Under the pieces are notes generated by a model. That model was not told the DNA's origin. It ran no database searches and saw only the letters and a program-made list of their open reading frames with translations. The translations under genes were made by a program, and so were the position numbers. From assembly GCA_003242495.1 (NCBI GenBank), contig QGUO01000020.1:1-17298 (forward strand): a stretch of DNA of 17,298 nucleotides, written 5' to 3'. The stretch's first letter is position 1. Each line of letters starts with the position of its first letter. The DNA is from Pseudomonadota bacterium (lineage in GTDB: Bacteria > Pseudomonadota > Gammaproteobacteria > Steroidobacterales > Steroidobacteraceae). Shown here in pieces: positions 9,491-15,876 of this stretch.

Positions 9491-10406
9491 CACGCCCACG
9501 CAAAGTGTTTTGCCGCCGCCTGCACCGCAGCATCTGACCGAGGTGCTCGAGCTCGAGCAGCTCGACAGCAACCTGTTTCGCAGCCGCGTCAACCAGATCA
9601 ACCACAATCGCACACTGTTCGGCGGCCAGATCCTGGCGCAGGGCCTGACGGCCGCGGCGCGCACCGTGGTGGACGATCGTCGTGTGCACTCCCTGCACGG
9701 CTACTTCCTGCTGGGGGGTATGAGCGACATTCCCGTCATCTACGACGTCGAGCTCACCCGCGACGGTGGCAGCTTCTCCACCCGACGCGTGCTGGCGCGG
9801 CAGCGTGCCAAGCCCATCTTCCACATGGAGCTGTCGTTCCATCGCGAGGAGCATGGTTTCGAGCACGAGGTGGCGCTCGACGTCGCCGTGCCGGAACCGG
9901 ATGACCTGGTCAATATGGAGCAGCTGTCCCGGCAGTACGCCGATCGCCTGCCCGGCGGGGCGGCGCAATACATCGGCGGTCAGCCCATCGTCGAGCTGCG
10001 GCCGGTCAGCCCCGAGGATCTGTTCCTGCGCAAGGCGCCGGCTCCGCGCGGTTTGTACTGGATTCGCGCCGCGTCGCAGCTGCCCGACGATCCGCTGATG
10101 CAGCTTTCCGCGCTGGCCTACATGTCCGATTATTTCCTAACCTCGACCGTCGCCATCAGCCACACCGAATCGATGATGTCGGGCATCGCCATGATGGCGA
10201 GCCTCGATCATGCGATGTGGTTTCATCGTCCCTGCCGTGCCGACGATTGGCTGCTGGTCGACGCCGTCAGCCCGTTCGCGGGCGGGGCGCGCGGCTTCAC
10301 GTGCGCCCGGATCTTCGATCGCCGCCGACGCCTGGTCGCCTCGGTGGCGCAGGAGGGCTTGGTGCGCCCGGCTTCGCCGCCCGCAGGGCGCGGCACGGGC
10401 GGCTGA
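9480..10406 (+). CDS. tesB: Acyl-CoA thioesterase II (TesB family)
   Basis: TesB hydrolyses acyl-CoA to free fatty acid and CoA in the cytosol. The 308 residues form the double hotdog fold of the family (E. coli 286). N-terminal FGGQILAQGLTAAART and the central HSLHGYFLLGG are typical. In the second hotdog SLDHAMWFHRP and VASVAQEGLVRP match E. coli TesB closely. The catalytic triad Asp204-Thr228-Gln278 of E. coli corresponds to D217, S241 and Q291, a conservative Thr to Ser change. The C-terminal tail is slightly longer and Pro/Gly-rich. The start is GTG 9480 with AAGGAA (9467-9472) at 7 nt, inside the last codons of mutT, implying co-translation. It converges on rluB across a 72-nt gap with no clear terminator. 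Confidence 0.95.
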   Translation: MHPDTPTQSVLPPPAPQHLTEVLELEQLDSNLFRSRVNQINHNRTLFGGQILAQGLTAAARTVVDDRRVHSLHGYFLLGGMSDIPVIYDVELTRDGGSFSTRRVLARQRAKPIFHMELSFHREEHGFEHEVALDVAVPEPDDLVNMEQLSRQYADRLPGGAAQYIGGQPIVELRPVSPEDLFLRKAPAPRGLYWIRAASQLPDDPLMQLSALAYMSDYFLTSTVAISHTESMMSGIAMMASLDHAMWFHRPCRADDWLLVDAVSPFAGGARGFTCARIFDRRRRLVASVAQEGLVRPASPPAGRGTGG

Positions 10407-10478
10407 CGCCCCCGAAAGCGAGCGGCGCGCCAGGCATCGACACGGCGTCCGCCGCGCGGCCACCCGGTGCGCGCCGGT

Positions 10479-11309
10479 TCAGTCGCCGTCCCGGGAGAGC
10501 GTCGCGGCGCGCAGCGACTCGACGTCGCGCTTGCCGAGGAGCTTGAACTGGCCGGGCTTCAGACCCGCCGCACGCAGCGGACCGATGGCCACACGCTCGA
10601 GCTCCCGCACTTTCAGGCCCACGCGCGCCAGCAGTCGACGGATCTCGCGGTTCTGTCCTTCGCGCAAGCGCACGCTGAGCAAGGTGCGATCACCGCGATT
10701 GCGATCGACGAATCGCTTGAGGATGCGCGCGGATTCCAGCGCGGCGCGCTTTGCGGCACGCGTGCCGTCCGGCCGGTCGGCGGTCAGGTACATGCCCCGC
10801 CGCAGGCGCGCCAGCTGTTCGCCGGTGGCGAGTCCCGCGCACACGACGCGATATTCCTTCGGCACGCCGAACTTCGGGTGCGTGAGGCGGTAGGCGAGGT
10901 CGCCGTCGCTGGTGATGAGCAGCAGTCCGGTGGAGTCCGCATCCAGGCGTCCGACCGGAAACAGCCGTTCGTCGCGGCGCATGGCAGGAGGCAGAAGGTC
11001 GAGCACGTTGCGCCGTCCTTGCGGATCGCGCGTCGTCGTGATCACGCCCTTGGGCTTGTTGAGGAGGATGTACGTGGCCGGGCGCCGCGCGTCGGACGCC
11101 TTTGGCTCGGGCAGCTCGACCACGCGGTCGTCCACTTCCACCACGTCGCGCCGCGGATCGACGAAGCAGGGCAGGGTGTCGACCACGCGTCCGTTCACCC
11201 GCACCCGTCCGGCGCGGATCATCTCCTCGCAGTCGCGGCGCGCGCCGACGCCGGCGTCCGCCAATGCCTTCTGCAGTCGTACGCCCGTGGGTGCCGCTCG
11301 AGTATTCAT
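10479..11309 (-). CDS. rluB: 23S rRNA pseudouridine synthase, RluB/RsuA family
   Basis: This family isomerises one uridine of rRNA to pseudouridine; RluB acts on U2605 of 23S rRNA in E. coli. The 276-residue protein has an N-terminal S4 RNA-binding domain (VRLQKALADAGVGARRDCEEMIRAG region, about 10-60). The synthase domain contains LLNKPKGVITT, the catalytic motif GRLDADSTGLLL with D123, and EGQNREIRRLL near the C-terminus. Length and the S4 domain fit RluB best; RluE lacks S4, and RluF or RsuA are the alternatives. The E. coli protein often has a basic tail, which is short here. No Shine-Dalgarno precedes the ATG; a -10-like TAAACT ends 9 nt before it, so the message may be leaderless. It follows the kinase gene on the same strand after 128 nt. 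Confidence 0.92.
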   Translation of the reverse strand: MNTRAAPTGVRLQKALADAGVGARRDCEEMIRAGRVRVNGRVVDTLPCFVDPRRDVVEVDDRVVELPEPKASDARRPATYILLNKPKGVITTTRDPQGRRNVLDLLPPAMRRDERLFPVGRLDADSTGLLLITSDGDLAYRLTHPKFGVPKEYRVVCAGLATGEQLARLRRGMYLTADRPDGTRAAKRAALESARILKRFVDRNRGDRTLLSVRLREGQNREIRRLLARVGLKVRELERVAIGPLRAAGLKPGQFKLLGKRDVESLRAATLSRDGD

Positions 11310-11318
11310 GGGGCGCGC

Positions 11319-11324
11319 AGTTTA
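11319..11324 (-). promoter_or_regulatory. Possible -10 element directly upstream of rluB
   Basis: On the minus strand TAAACT matches the -10 consensus in four of six positions and ends 9 nt before the rluB ATG. Transcription would then begin at or next to the start codon. No Shine-Dalgarno lies in the intervening GC-rich bases, and no good -35 is visible. Confidence 0.3.
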
Positions 11325-11437
11325 CCTGTCCCGGCGGGCTTTGCGGGTCCGGCCGGAGCGACGGGCGTGGAGCCGGCGCGCACCGGCCATGACGCTTCGC
11401 AGGTTCTTCGTCAGGCGGTGGGCGCTTGCCGGCGGGC

Positions 11438-13213
11438 TCAGCCGGCGACCTTGGAGCCCTGTGTGCGGGCGAACTCGTGATTGAGCAGCGCCCGCAGCCG
11501 CACGGCCTTGAGGGGCTTGTGCATCATCGTCAGGCCGGCGGCGCTGACCTTGCGAAGCTGCTCGGGTGCGGTGTCGCCCGAGATCAGCACGGCGGGAAGG
11601 TCCGCGCCGAGCGCCGCCCGCAGCGTGCGAATGGCGTCGATGCCGCTGTCCTCGCCGCGCAGGCGCAGGTCGGCGAGCACGAAGTCCGGCGTTCGTCCCG
11701 CAAGGCGCTCGAGCGCCTCCGCGGCCTCGGCGGCGGCCCCGCAGCGGCCGCCCCAGCTCGCCAGCAGGCTTTGCATGCCCAGGCGCACCGACGCTTCGTC
11801 GTCGATCACCACGATGGTCTTGCCGCGCAGCAGGTTGGGGATTCTCTGTTCGACGGTTGCGGAGATCGAGGCGACCTTGGCCGGATCGGCCAGCGGCACC
11901 TCGAGCGTGAACCGCGAGCCTCTCCCCGGGATCGAGCGCAGGTGCAGCTCGTGACCGAGGAGGCGGGCGACGCGCCGCACCGTGGCGAGCCCGAGGCCCA
12001 GGCCGCGTGTGCGGTCGCGCTCGGGATTGTCGAGCTGGTAGAACTCCTCGAAGATGCGCTCGTGCTGCTCGGCCGGGATGCCGATGCCCGTGTCCCAGAC
12101 CTCGATGTGTGCCGTGGGGCCGCGCCGGCGGCATGCGACCAGAACGCCGCCCGCGCGGGTGTAGCGCAGAGCGTTCGAGACCAGATTCGACAGCACGCGA
12201 AACAGCAGCGTGGCGTCGCTCGCGAGCAGGGTCTTCGAGGGACGGATGCGCAGCCGCAGCCCTTTCTCCTCCGCCGGCACCGTGAATGCGCTGCGCAGGC
12301 GGTCGAATACCGCATCGATCGGCACGACTTCCCGGCGTGCTTCGATCTGGCCGGCGTCGAGCTTGGAAATATCGAGCAGGTTGTCGAACAGCTGCTCGAG
12401 CGACTCGGTGCAGTGCAGGATCTGGTCGATCAGCTCGCGTCCCGCCTGATCCACGTGACCGTTGCGCAGCGCCGTGGCGAACAATCCGAGGGAATGCAAC
12501 GGCTGGCGCAGGTCATGATTGGCGGCGGCGAAAAAGCGCGACTTCGAGCGACTGGCCTCTTCCGCACGTACACGTGCCTGCTCGGCCAGCGTGTTCTGGC
12601 GCTTGAGCTCTTCGATCAGGCGCTCGTTCTCGTATTGCAGGCGGATCTGCGTCGCCACCGCGCGCGCCTGTCGGTCGACGTACAACAGAATGTAGCCGAG
12701 CACCGCCATCCACAGCACACCCAGTGCGGCGTTGGAGTAGCCGCCCAGGGTCATGTAACGCAGCGCGAGCAACACGAAGATCGGCGCCGCGAAGGCATGC
12801 AGCGCGGGCGGGAAGTAGGCGTGCGTCATGATGCTGACGGCGACGCGTCCGGACAGGCATGCAGCGATGAGCGAGAGCGTCAGGTGATCGTCGGGCCCGA
12901 CGACCACGAACACCGCGCAGCCCCAGACCAGACCCTCGATCGCCGCGGCCACCGCCAGGCGCCCGCCCCAGAGCCGCGGGACCGCCGGCGCATTGGGGGC
13001 GCGGCGCCAGGCGAAGGCCAATGAGTGGATGCCGGCGTGCACGATGACCACCGCCGCGCACCACAGCAGAATGCTCAGGCGCTCGGCGCGTGGCCAGGCA
13101 ATGGCCGTCACCAGGCCGGCCATGAGCAGCGCAGCGCCCGAGACGGCGAGCGTGTTCCCGTACAGCAGCGCGACGCGTTGCTGCTCGACCCTTCGCAACA
13201 GGGCGGCGTCCAT
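11438..13213 (-). CDS. Hybrid sensor histidine kinase / receiver protein
   Basis: The protein has 591 residues from ATG 13213, which has AAGGAA (13224-13219) 5 nt upstream; a GTG one codon earlier is too close to it. The N-terminal 180 residues hold about six membrane helices and no evident periplasmic sensor, PAS or HAMP domain. A short coiled coil (about 190-225) leads to the dimerisation domain with phospho-acceptor H233 in AANHDLRQPL. The ATPase domain shows N box LSNLVSNALRYT, G1 DTGIGIP and G2 GLGLGLATV. A C-terminal receiver domain (about 466-585) has IDDE, phospho-acceptor D515 in LADLRLRG and the conserved lysine in HKPLK. The NHDLRQPL H-box type usually pairs with LuxR-type regulators. 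It lies 71 nt downstream of such a regulator, presumably its partner. The signal sensed is unknown. Confidence 0.93.
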   Translation of the reverse strand: MDAALLRRVEQQRVALLYGNTLAVSGAALLMAGLVTAIAWPRAERLSILLWCAAVVIVHAGIHSLAFAWRRAPNAPAVPRLWGGRLAVAAAIEGLVWGCAVFVVVGPDDHLTLSLIAACLSGRVAVSIMTHAYFPPALHAFAAPIFVLLALRYMTLGGYSNAALGVLWMAVLGYILLYVDRQARAVATQIRLQYENERLIEELKRQNTLAEQARVRAEEASRSKSRFFAAANHDLRQPLHSLGLFATALRNGHVDQAGRELIDQILHCTESLEQLFDNLLDISKLDAGQIEARREVVPIDAVFDRLRSAFTVPAEEKGLRLRIRPSKTLLASDATLLFRVLSNLVSNALRYTRAGGVLVACRRRGPTAHIEVWDTGIGIPAEQHERIFEEFYQLDNPERDRTRGLGLGLATVRRVARLLGHELHLRSIPGRGSRFTLEVPLADPAKVASISATVEQRIPNLLRGKTIVVIDDEASVRLGMQSLLASWGGRCGAAAEAAEALERLAGRTPDFVLADLRLRGEDSGIDAIRTLRAALGADLPAVLISGDTAPEQLRKVSAAGLTMMHKPLKAVRLRALLNHEFARTQGSKVAG

Positions 13214-13284
13214 CACGGTTCCTTGCGACTGGGTGGCGTGGGGCGCTGCGTGGCGCTCGGCACCGGCGGCCGGTCCGCGATGCC

Positions 13285-13935
13285 TTATCGCGGGCCGTCG
13301 TAGGCCGGCGTCGGCGGCAGAAAGCCGCGGCGCTGGGCCGCGAGCACCGCCTGGGTGCGATTGCGGACGTTCAATGCGTCGAAGACGGCGCTGACGTGCG
13401 CCTTGACGGTTCGCTCGGCAACGTCCAGCGCGCGTGCGATCTCCTTGTTGCTGAGTCCACGACCGAGCATCGAGATCACCTCGAGCTGGCGCAGTGTGAG
13501 CGCGGTCTCGGAGCCACCGGGCCGATCGGCGAGCGGCGCCCGGGACCGGGTCGCCGGCGGGACGAACACCTCGCCCGCCATGACCTGCCGGATGGCGGCG
13601 ATCATCTCGTCGGCGGTAAATGACTTGGGAATGAATCCGGAGGCACCTGCGGCCACGGCGCGTGCGGCCAAGCCCTCCTGCTCGTCGCCGGAGATCAGCA
13701 CGCAGGCGGTCGTAGGGAAGCGCTCGCCGATGATCCTGAGCGCGTTGAATCCGTCGTCGTCACGCAGATGCACGTCGAGCAGCACCAGGGCCACATCGTC
13801 GTCCTTGCCCAGCACGTCGAGCGCCTCCTTCACGGAAGAGACGCTCAGCACGCCCGCATCGAGTGCGCCCTCTGCGAGAACGGCATGAAACCCGGCGCGA
13901 AACAGGGGGTGGTCGTCGACGATGAGAATCTTCAT
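13285..13935 (-). CDS. LuxR/NarL-type response regulator
   Basis: The 216-residue protein has an N-terminal receiver (1-120) with acidic D7 and D8, phospho-acceptor D54 in LLDVHL and K104 in GFIPKSF. A linker (about 121-143) leads to a GerE/LuxR helix-turn-helix (about 145-205: LTLRQLEVISMLGRGLSNKEIARAL then ERTVKAHVSAVF). It is a cytoplasmic DNA-binding regulator activated by phosphorylation, most likely by the hybrid kinase encoded just downstream. Start ATG 13935 has GAGG at 7 nt. The leader upstream contains three mutually complementary segments, described separately. The targets are unknown; the divergent beta-barrel gene and the operon itself are natural candidates. Confidence 0.94.
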   Translation of the reverse strand: MKILIVDDHPLFRAGFHAVLAEGALDAGVLSVSSVKEALDVLGKDDDVALVLLDVHLRDDDGFNALRIIGERFPTTACVLISGDEQEGLAARAVAAGASGFIPKSFTADEMIAAIRQVMAGEVFVPPATRSRAPLADRPGGSETALTLRQLEVISMLGRGLSNKEIARALDVAERTVKAHVSAVFDALNVRNRTQAVLAAQRRGFLPPTPAYDGPR

Positions 13936-13945
13936 GGTTGTGCCT

Positions 13946-13985
13946 CAGGGCAGCGCGAACGTGCCCTGCCGCGGTATGCAGGGCA
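13946..13985 (-). promoter_or_regulatory. Leader with two mutually exclusive hairpins before the response regulator
   Basis: Read on the minus strand, segment A TGCCCTGC (13985-13978), segment B GCAGGGCA (13969-13962) and segment C TGCCCTG (13952-13946) follow in order. B can pair with A (8 bp, 8-nt loop) or with C (7 bp, 9-nt loop). The last G of segment C is the first base of the GAGG Shine-Dalgarno, so the B-C hairpin would abut and partly cover the ribosome site, while A-B would free it. Whether it is a real switch has not been tested. Confidence 0.45.
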
Positions 13986-14032
13986 GTCCGTGGCTTGCAG
14001 AGTCGGTTCTATTGACGGCGATCCTCGAGGGC

Positions 14033-14061
14033 ATCGTACGTTCGATATAGGGGAGGGGCAA
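14033..14061 (-). promoter_or_regulatory. Promoter candidate for the response regulator-kinase operon
   Basis: On the minus strand TTGCCC (14061-14056) and TACGAT (14038-14033) are separated by exactly 17 nt. Start of transcription is expected near 14026, giving a leader of about 90 nt that contains the A/B/C segments. The -35 lies in the perfect palindrome GGGCAATTGCCC (14056-14067), a possible operator. Confidence 0.5.
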
Positions 14062-14303
14062 TTGCCCTTTGGTGCAGCCTCGCCCGGGTGATCGGCGAGG
14101 CGGTGCACGGTCAGGCCTGCGACGCAAGCAGTCGCTCGGGCGAGGGCCGGGGTGGGTTCGGCCAAAGGCCCCGCGGCGGACGGGACGCGGCAGCGCAACA
14201 TCAGCGACGCCTGGGGCTCGCCCGGGGGACGCCGAGGGCGCGCCGGCAGGTCCGCAAGGCAGGGCCGTGACCGCCCGATGACGATCCGGCGCAAGGTCCG
14301 GCG

Positions 14304-14312
14304 TGCTACAGT
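14304..14312 (+). promoter_or_regulatory. Possible extended -10 element of the beta-barrel gene
   Basis: TGC followed by TACAGT (14307-14312) forms an extended -10. A start near 14319 would give a leader of about 20 nt carrying GAGGAGG (14327-14333). No good -35 is seen, which would fit an activator-dependent or extended -10 promoter. Confidence 0.35.
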
Positions 14313-14338
14313 CCGGCGCAGCAGATGAGGAGGTCTGG

Positions 14339-15037
14339 ATGCGCAATCCCTGGTGGAACTCGCCGGAATCGGCTTCGTCGGAAGGTCATGTCGCCGCGCG
14401 GCGACAGGCGTTCGGGGTCCGGCTGTCGGTGCTCGTCTGCGCGGCGCTGTGTCTTGCTTTGCCGGTGCATGCGCAACAGCCCTCCGGCGACTTCAATCGC
14501 TTCGAGATCACGCCCTTCGTCGGCTTCGTCGCGGGCGGCGAGTTCGAGGATCCCTTGGACGGGGCCGACCGCAATGTGAATGACGATCTAGGCTGGGGCC
14601 TGATCTTCGATATCGCTGCCGATCGCGACCGGCACTACGAGTTCATCTACATCCGGCAGGGCACCGAGGTCAGCGGCGAGATTCCGCTCGACATGGATAT
14701 CCAGTATCTGCATCTCGGCGGCACCGTGGCGCTGCCGGAAGCCAGGCATGTCGTGCCTTACATCGGGCTGACGGTGGGCGCGACCCGGTTCAGCCCCGAC
14801 ATCGGCGGACTGAGCGACGAGACCAAGCTGTCGTTCAGTGTCGGCGGCGGCATGAAGGTGCCCATCACGCGGCATTTCGGCCTGCGCTTCGACGCACGTG
14901 CCCTGATCACCGTGCTCGATTCGGATTCGGACATTTTCTGCGTCTCCGATCCCCCGGAAGGCGCCTGCCGCATCCGTGCGCGTTCCGACACCTTCCTGCA
15001 GTACATGGCCAATCTGGGCTTCATCGCGGCGTTCTGA
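14339..15037 (+). CDS. Predicted outer-membrane beta-barrel protein
   Basis: The 232-residue protein starts at ATG 14339, 5 nt after a strong GAGGAGG. A signal peptide with an unusually long polar N-region (about 27 residues, MRNPWWNSPESAS onward) has a hydrophobic core VRLSVLVCAALCLALP and a likely cut after VHA (residue 45). The mature part shows alternating-residue strands (FEITPFVGFVAGG, LGWGLIFDIAAD, HYEFIYIRQG, YLHLGGTVAL, VPYIGLTVGATRF, LSFSVGGGMKV, FGLRFDARALI, QYMANLGFIAAF). It ends in Phe, the canonical BAM recognition residue. One loop carries a cysteine pair (FCVSDPPEGACRI) that may form a disulphide. The size fits an eight-stranded barrel of the OmpA/OmpW-like superfamily. I do not recognise a specific family, and no substrate can be assigned. 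Confidence 0.82.
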   Translation: MRNPWWNSPESASSEGHVAARRQAFGVRLSVLVCAALCLALPVHAQQPSGDFNRFEITPFVGFVAGGEFEDPLDGADRNVNDDLGWGLIFDIAADRDRHYEFIYIRQGTEVSGEIPLDMDIQYLHLGGTVALPEARHVVPYIGLTVGATRFSPDIGGLSDETKLSFSVGGGMKVPITRHFGLRFDARALITVLDSDSDIFCVSDPPEGACRIRARSDTFLQYMANLGFIAAF

Positions 15038-15181
15038 GCGATGCCGGCGCCGGGGCGGCGCCCCGCGACGGCGCTTCGTCCGCGCACGTTGCGCACCGAC
15101 CGCGCACTCGTCGCCGCACGCGCGCGGAATCGTCGGCCGGCGCAGCCGGATCGCCAGGCATGCGTCCCGCCAGACAGTCGC

Positions 15182-15187
15182 TACACT
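15182..15187 (+). promoter_or_regulatory. -10-like element just before the ABC ATPase start
   Basis: TACACT matches the -10 consensus in four of six positions. Only 8 nt separate it from ATG 15196, and no Shine-Dalgarno lies between. This suggests a leaderless message; no convincing -35 is seen. Confidence 0.4.
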
Positions 15188-15195
15188 GCGGACTC

Positions 15196-15876
15196 ATGCT
15201 GATCGTCGAACACGTCCGCAAGGCCTTCCCCGGCGTCGCCGCACGCGCCGTGTTGCGCGATGTCTCCCTGGAGCTGGCTCCCGGGGAGTACATTGCGATC
15301 ATGGGCGAGTCCGGGGTCGGTAAATCGACTCTGCTCAACCTGATTGCCGGGCTGGATACGCCCGATGCCGGTCGCATCCTGTTCGAGGGCGTGGACCTGG
15401 GCAGTCTCGACGATACCGCGCGCACCTTGCTGCGGCGCGCGCGCATGGGGTTCGTGTTCCAGGCCTTCCATCTGCTGCCACACCTGACCGTCGAGCGCAA
15501 CGTCGCCTTGCCGCTGGCGCTCAACGGCGCGCATGATGCCGCGGCCCGCGCGCGGGTGGCGGAAATCCTGACCGCCGTCGGGCTCGAGGACCGGCGGCGG
15601 AGCCTGCCCGGCGAGTTGTCGGGCGGCGAGATGCAGCGCGTCGCCGTGGCACGTGCACTGGTGCACCGGCCGCGCCTGGTTCTCGCCGACGAGCCGACCG
15701 GCAATCTCGACGCCGACTCGGCGGCCGAAGTGCTCGCGTTGCTGCGCGCGCAGCTCGCGCGCGACGGGGCTGCGGGCATCCTGGTCACCCACTCGCAGCG
15801 TGCTGCGGCAACGGCCGATCGCGTCTGGCGCCTCACGCCCGAGGGTCTGCATCGCGCGGATCTGCCCGACCGATGA
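15196..15876 (+). CDS. ABC transporter ATP-binding protein (LolD/MacB/YbbA-like)
   Basis: The 226-residue protein is a single nucleotide-binding domain. Visible are Walker A GESGVGKST (37-45), Q-loop Q89 in FVFQAFHLLP, signature LSGGE (141-145), Walker B LVLADE (161-166) with D-loop NLD, and switch H199 in LVTHS. VFQAFHLLPHLTVERNV and DEPTGNLD are typical of the LolD/MacB/FtsE subgroup, which drives type VII mechanotransmission transporters rather than substrate import. The start at ATG 15196 gives the usual N-terminus; the frame is open 12 codons further but without support. Its stop overlaps the ATG of the permease (ATGA), so the two are translationally coupled. The substrate is unknown; lipoprotein, lipid or peptide extraction from the inner membrane is the family theme. 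Confidence 0.95.
   Translation: MLIVEHVRKAFPGVAARAVLRDVSLELAPGEYIAIMGESGVGKSTLLNLIAGLDTPDAGRILFEGVDLGSLDDTARTLLRRARMGFVFQAFHLLPHLTVERNVALPLALNGAHDAAARARVAEILTAVGLEDRRRSLPGELSGGEMQRVAVARALVHRPRLVLADEPTGNLDADSAAEVLALLRAQLARDGAAGILVTHSQRAAATADRVWRLTPEGLHRADLPDR

Larger units (their letters stand above)
13936..14338. other. Divergent intergenic region, 403 nt
   Basis: No gene is supported between the response regulator and the beta-barrel gene. Short open frames here are GC-rich and have no recognisable motif. The left part holds the regulator leader and promoter. The stretch 14070-14280 shows nothing I can interpret. At 14285, 14297 and 14312 the heptamer TCCGGCG occurs three times around the likely -10 of the barrel gene. 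Confidence 0.6.

Noticed and set aside
10464..11386. Inverted 14-mer CCGGTGCGCGCCGG flanking rluB (10464-10477 and complement at 11373-11386)
   Set aside because: Matches of this length between GC-only words are expected by chance in 17 kb of such GC-rich DNA; no target duplication or extended similarity surrounds the copies.
11426..13024. Plus-strand frame of 532 codons opposite the hybrid kinase
   Set aside because: It is an antisense shadow; the minus strand has intact H, N, G1, G2 and receiver motifs.
15051..15065. Hairpin CGGGGC-GGC-GCCCCG after the beta-barrel gene as a terminator
   Set aside because: No T run follows. The same holds for hairpins at 3205-3228 and 1806-1821, so they are not called intrinsic terminators.
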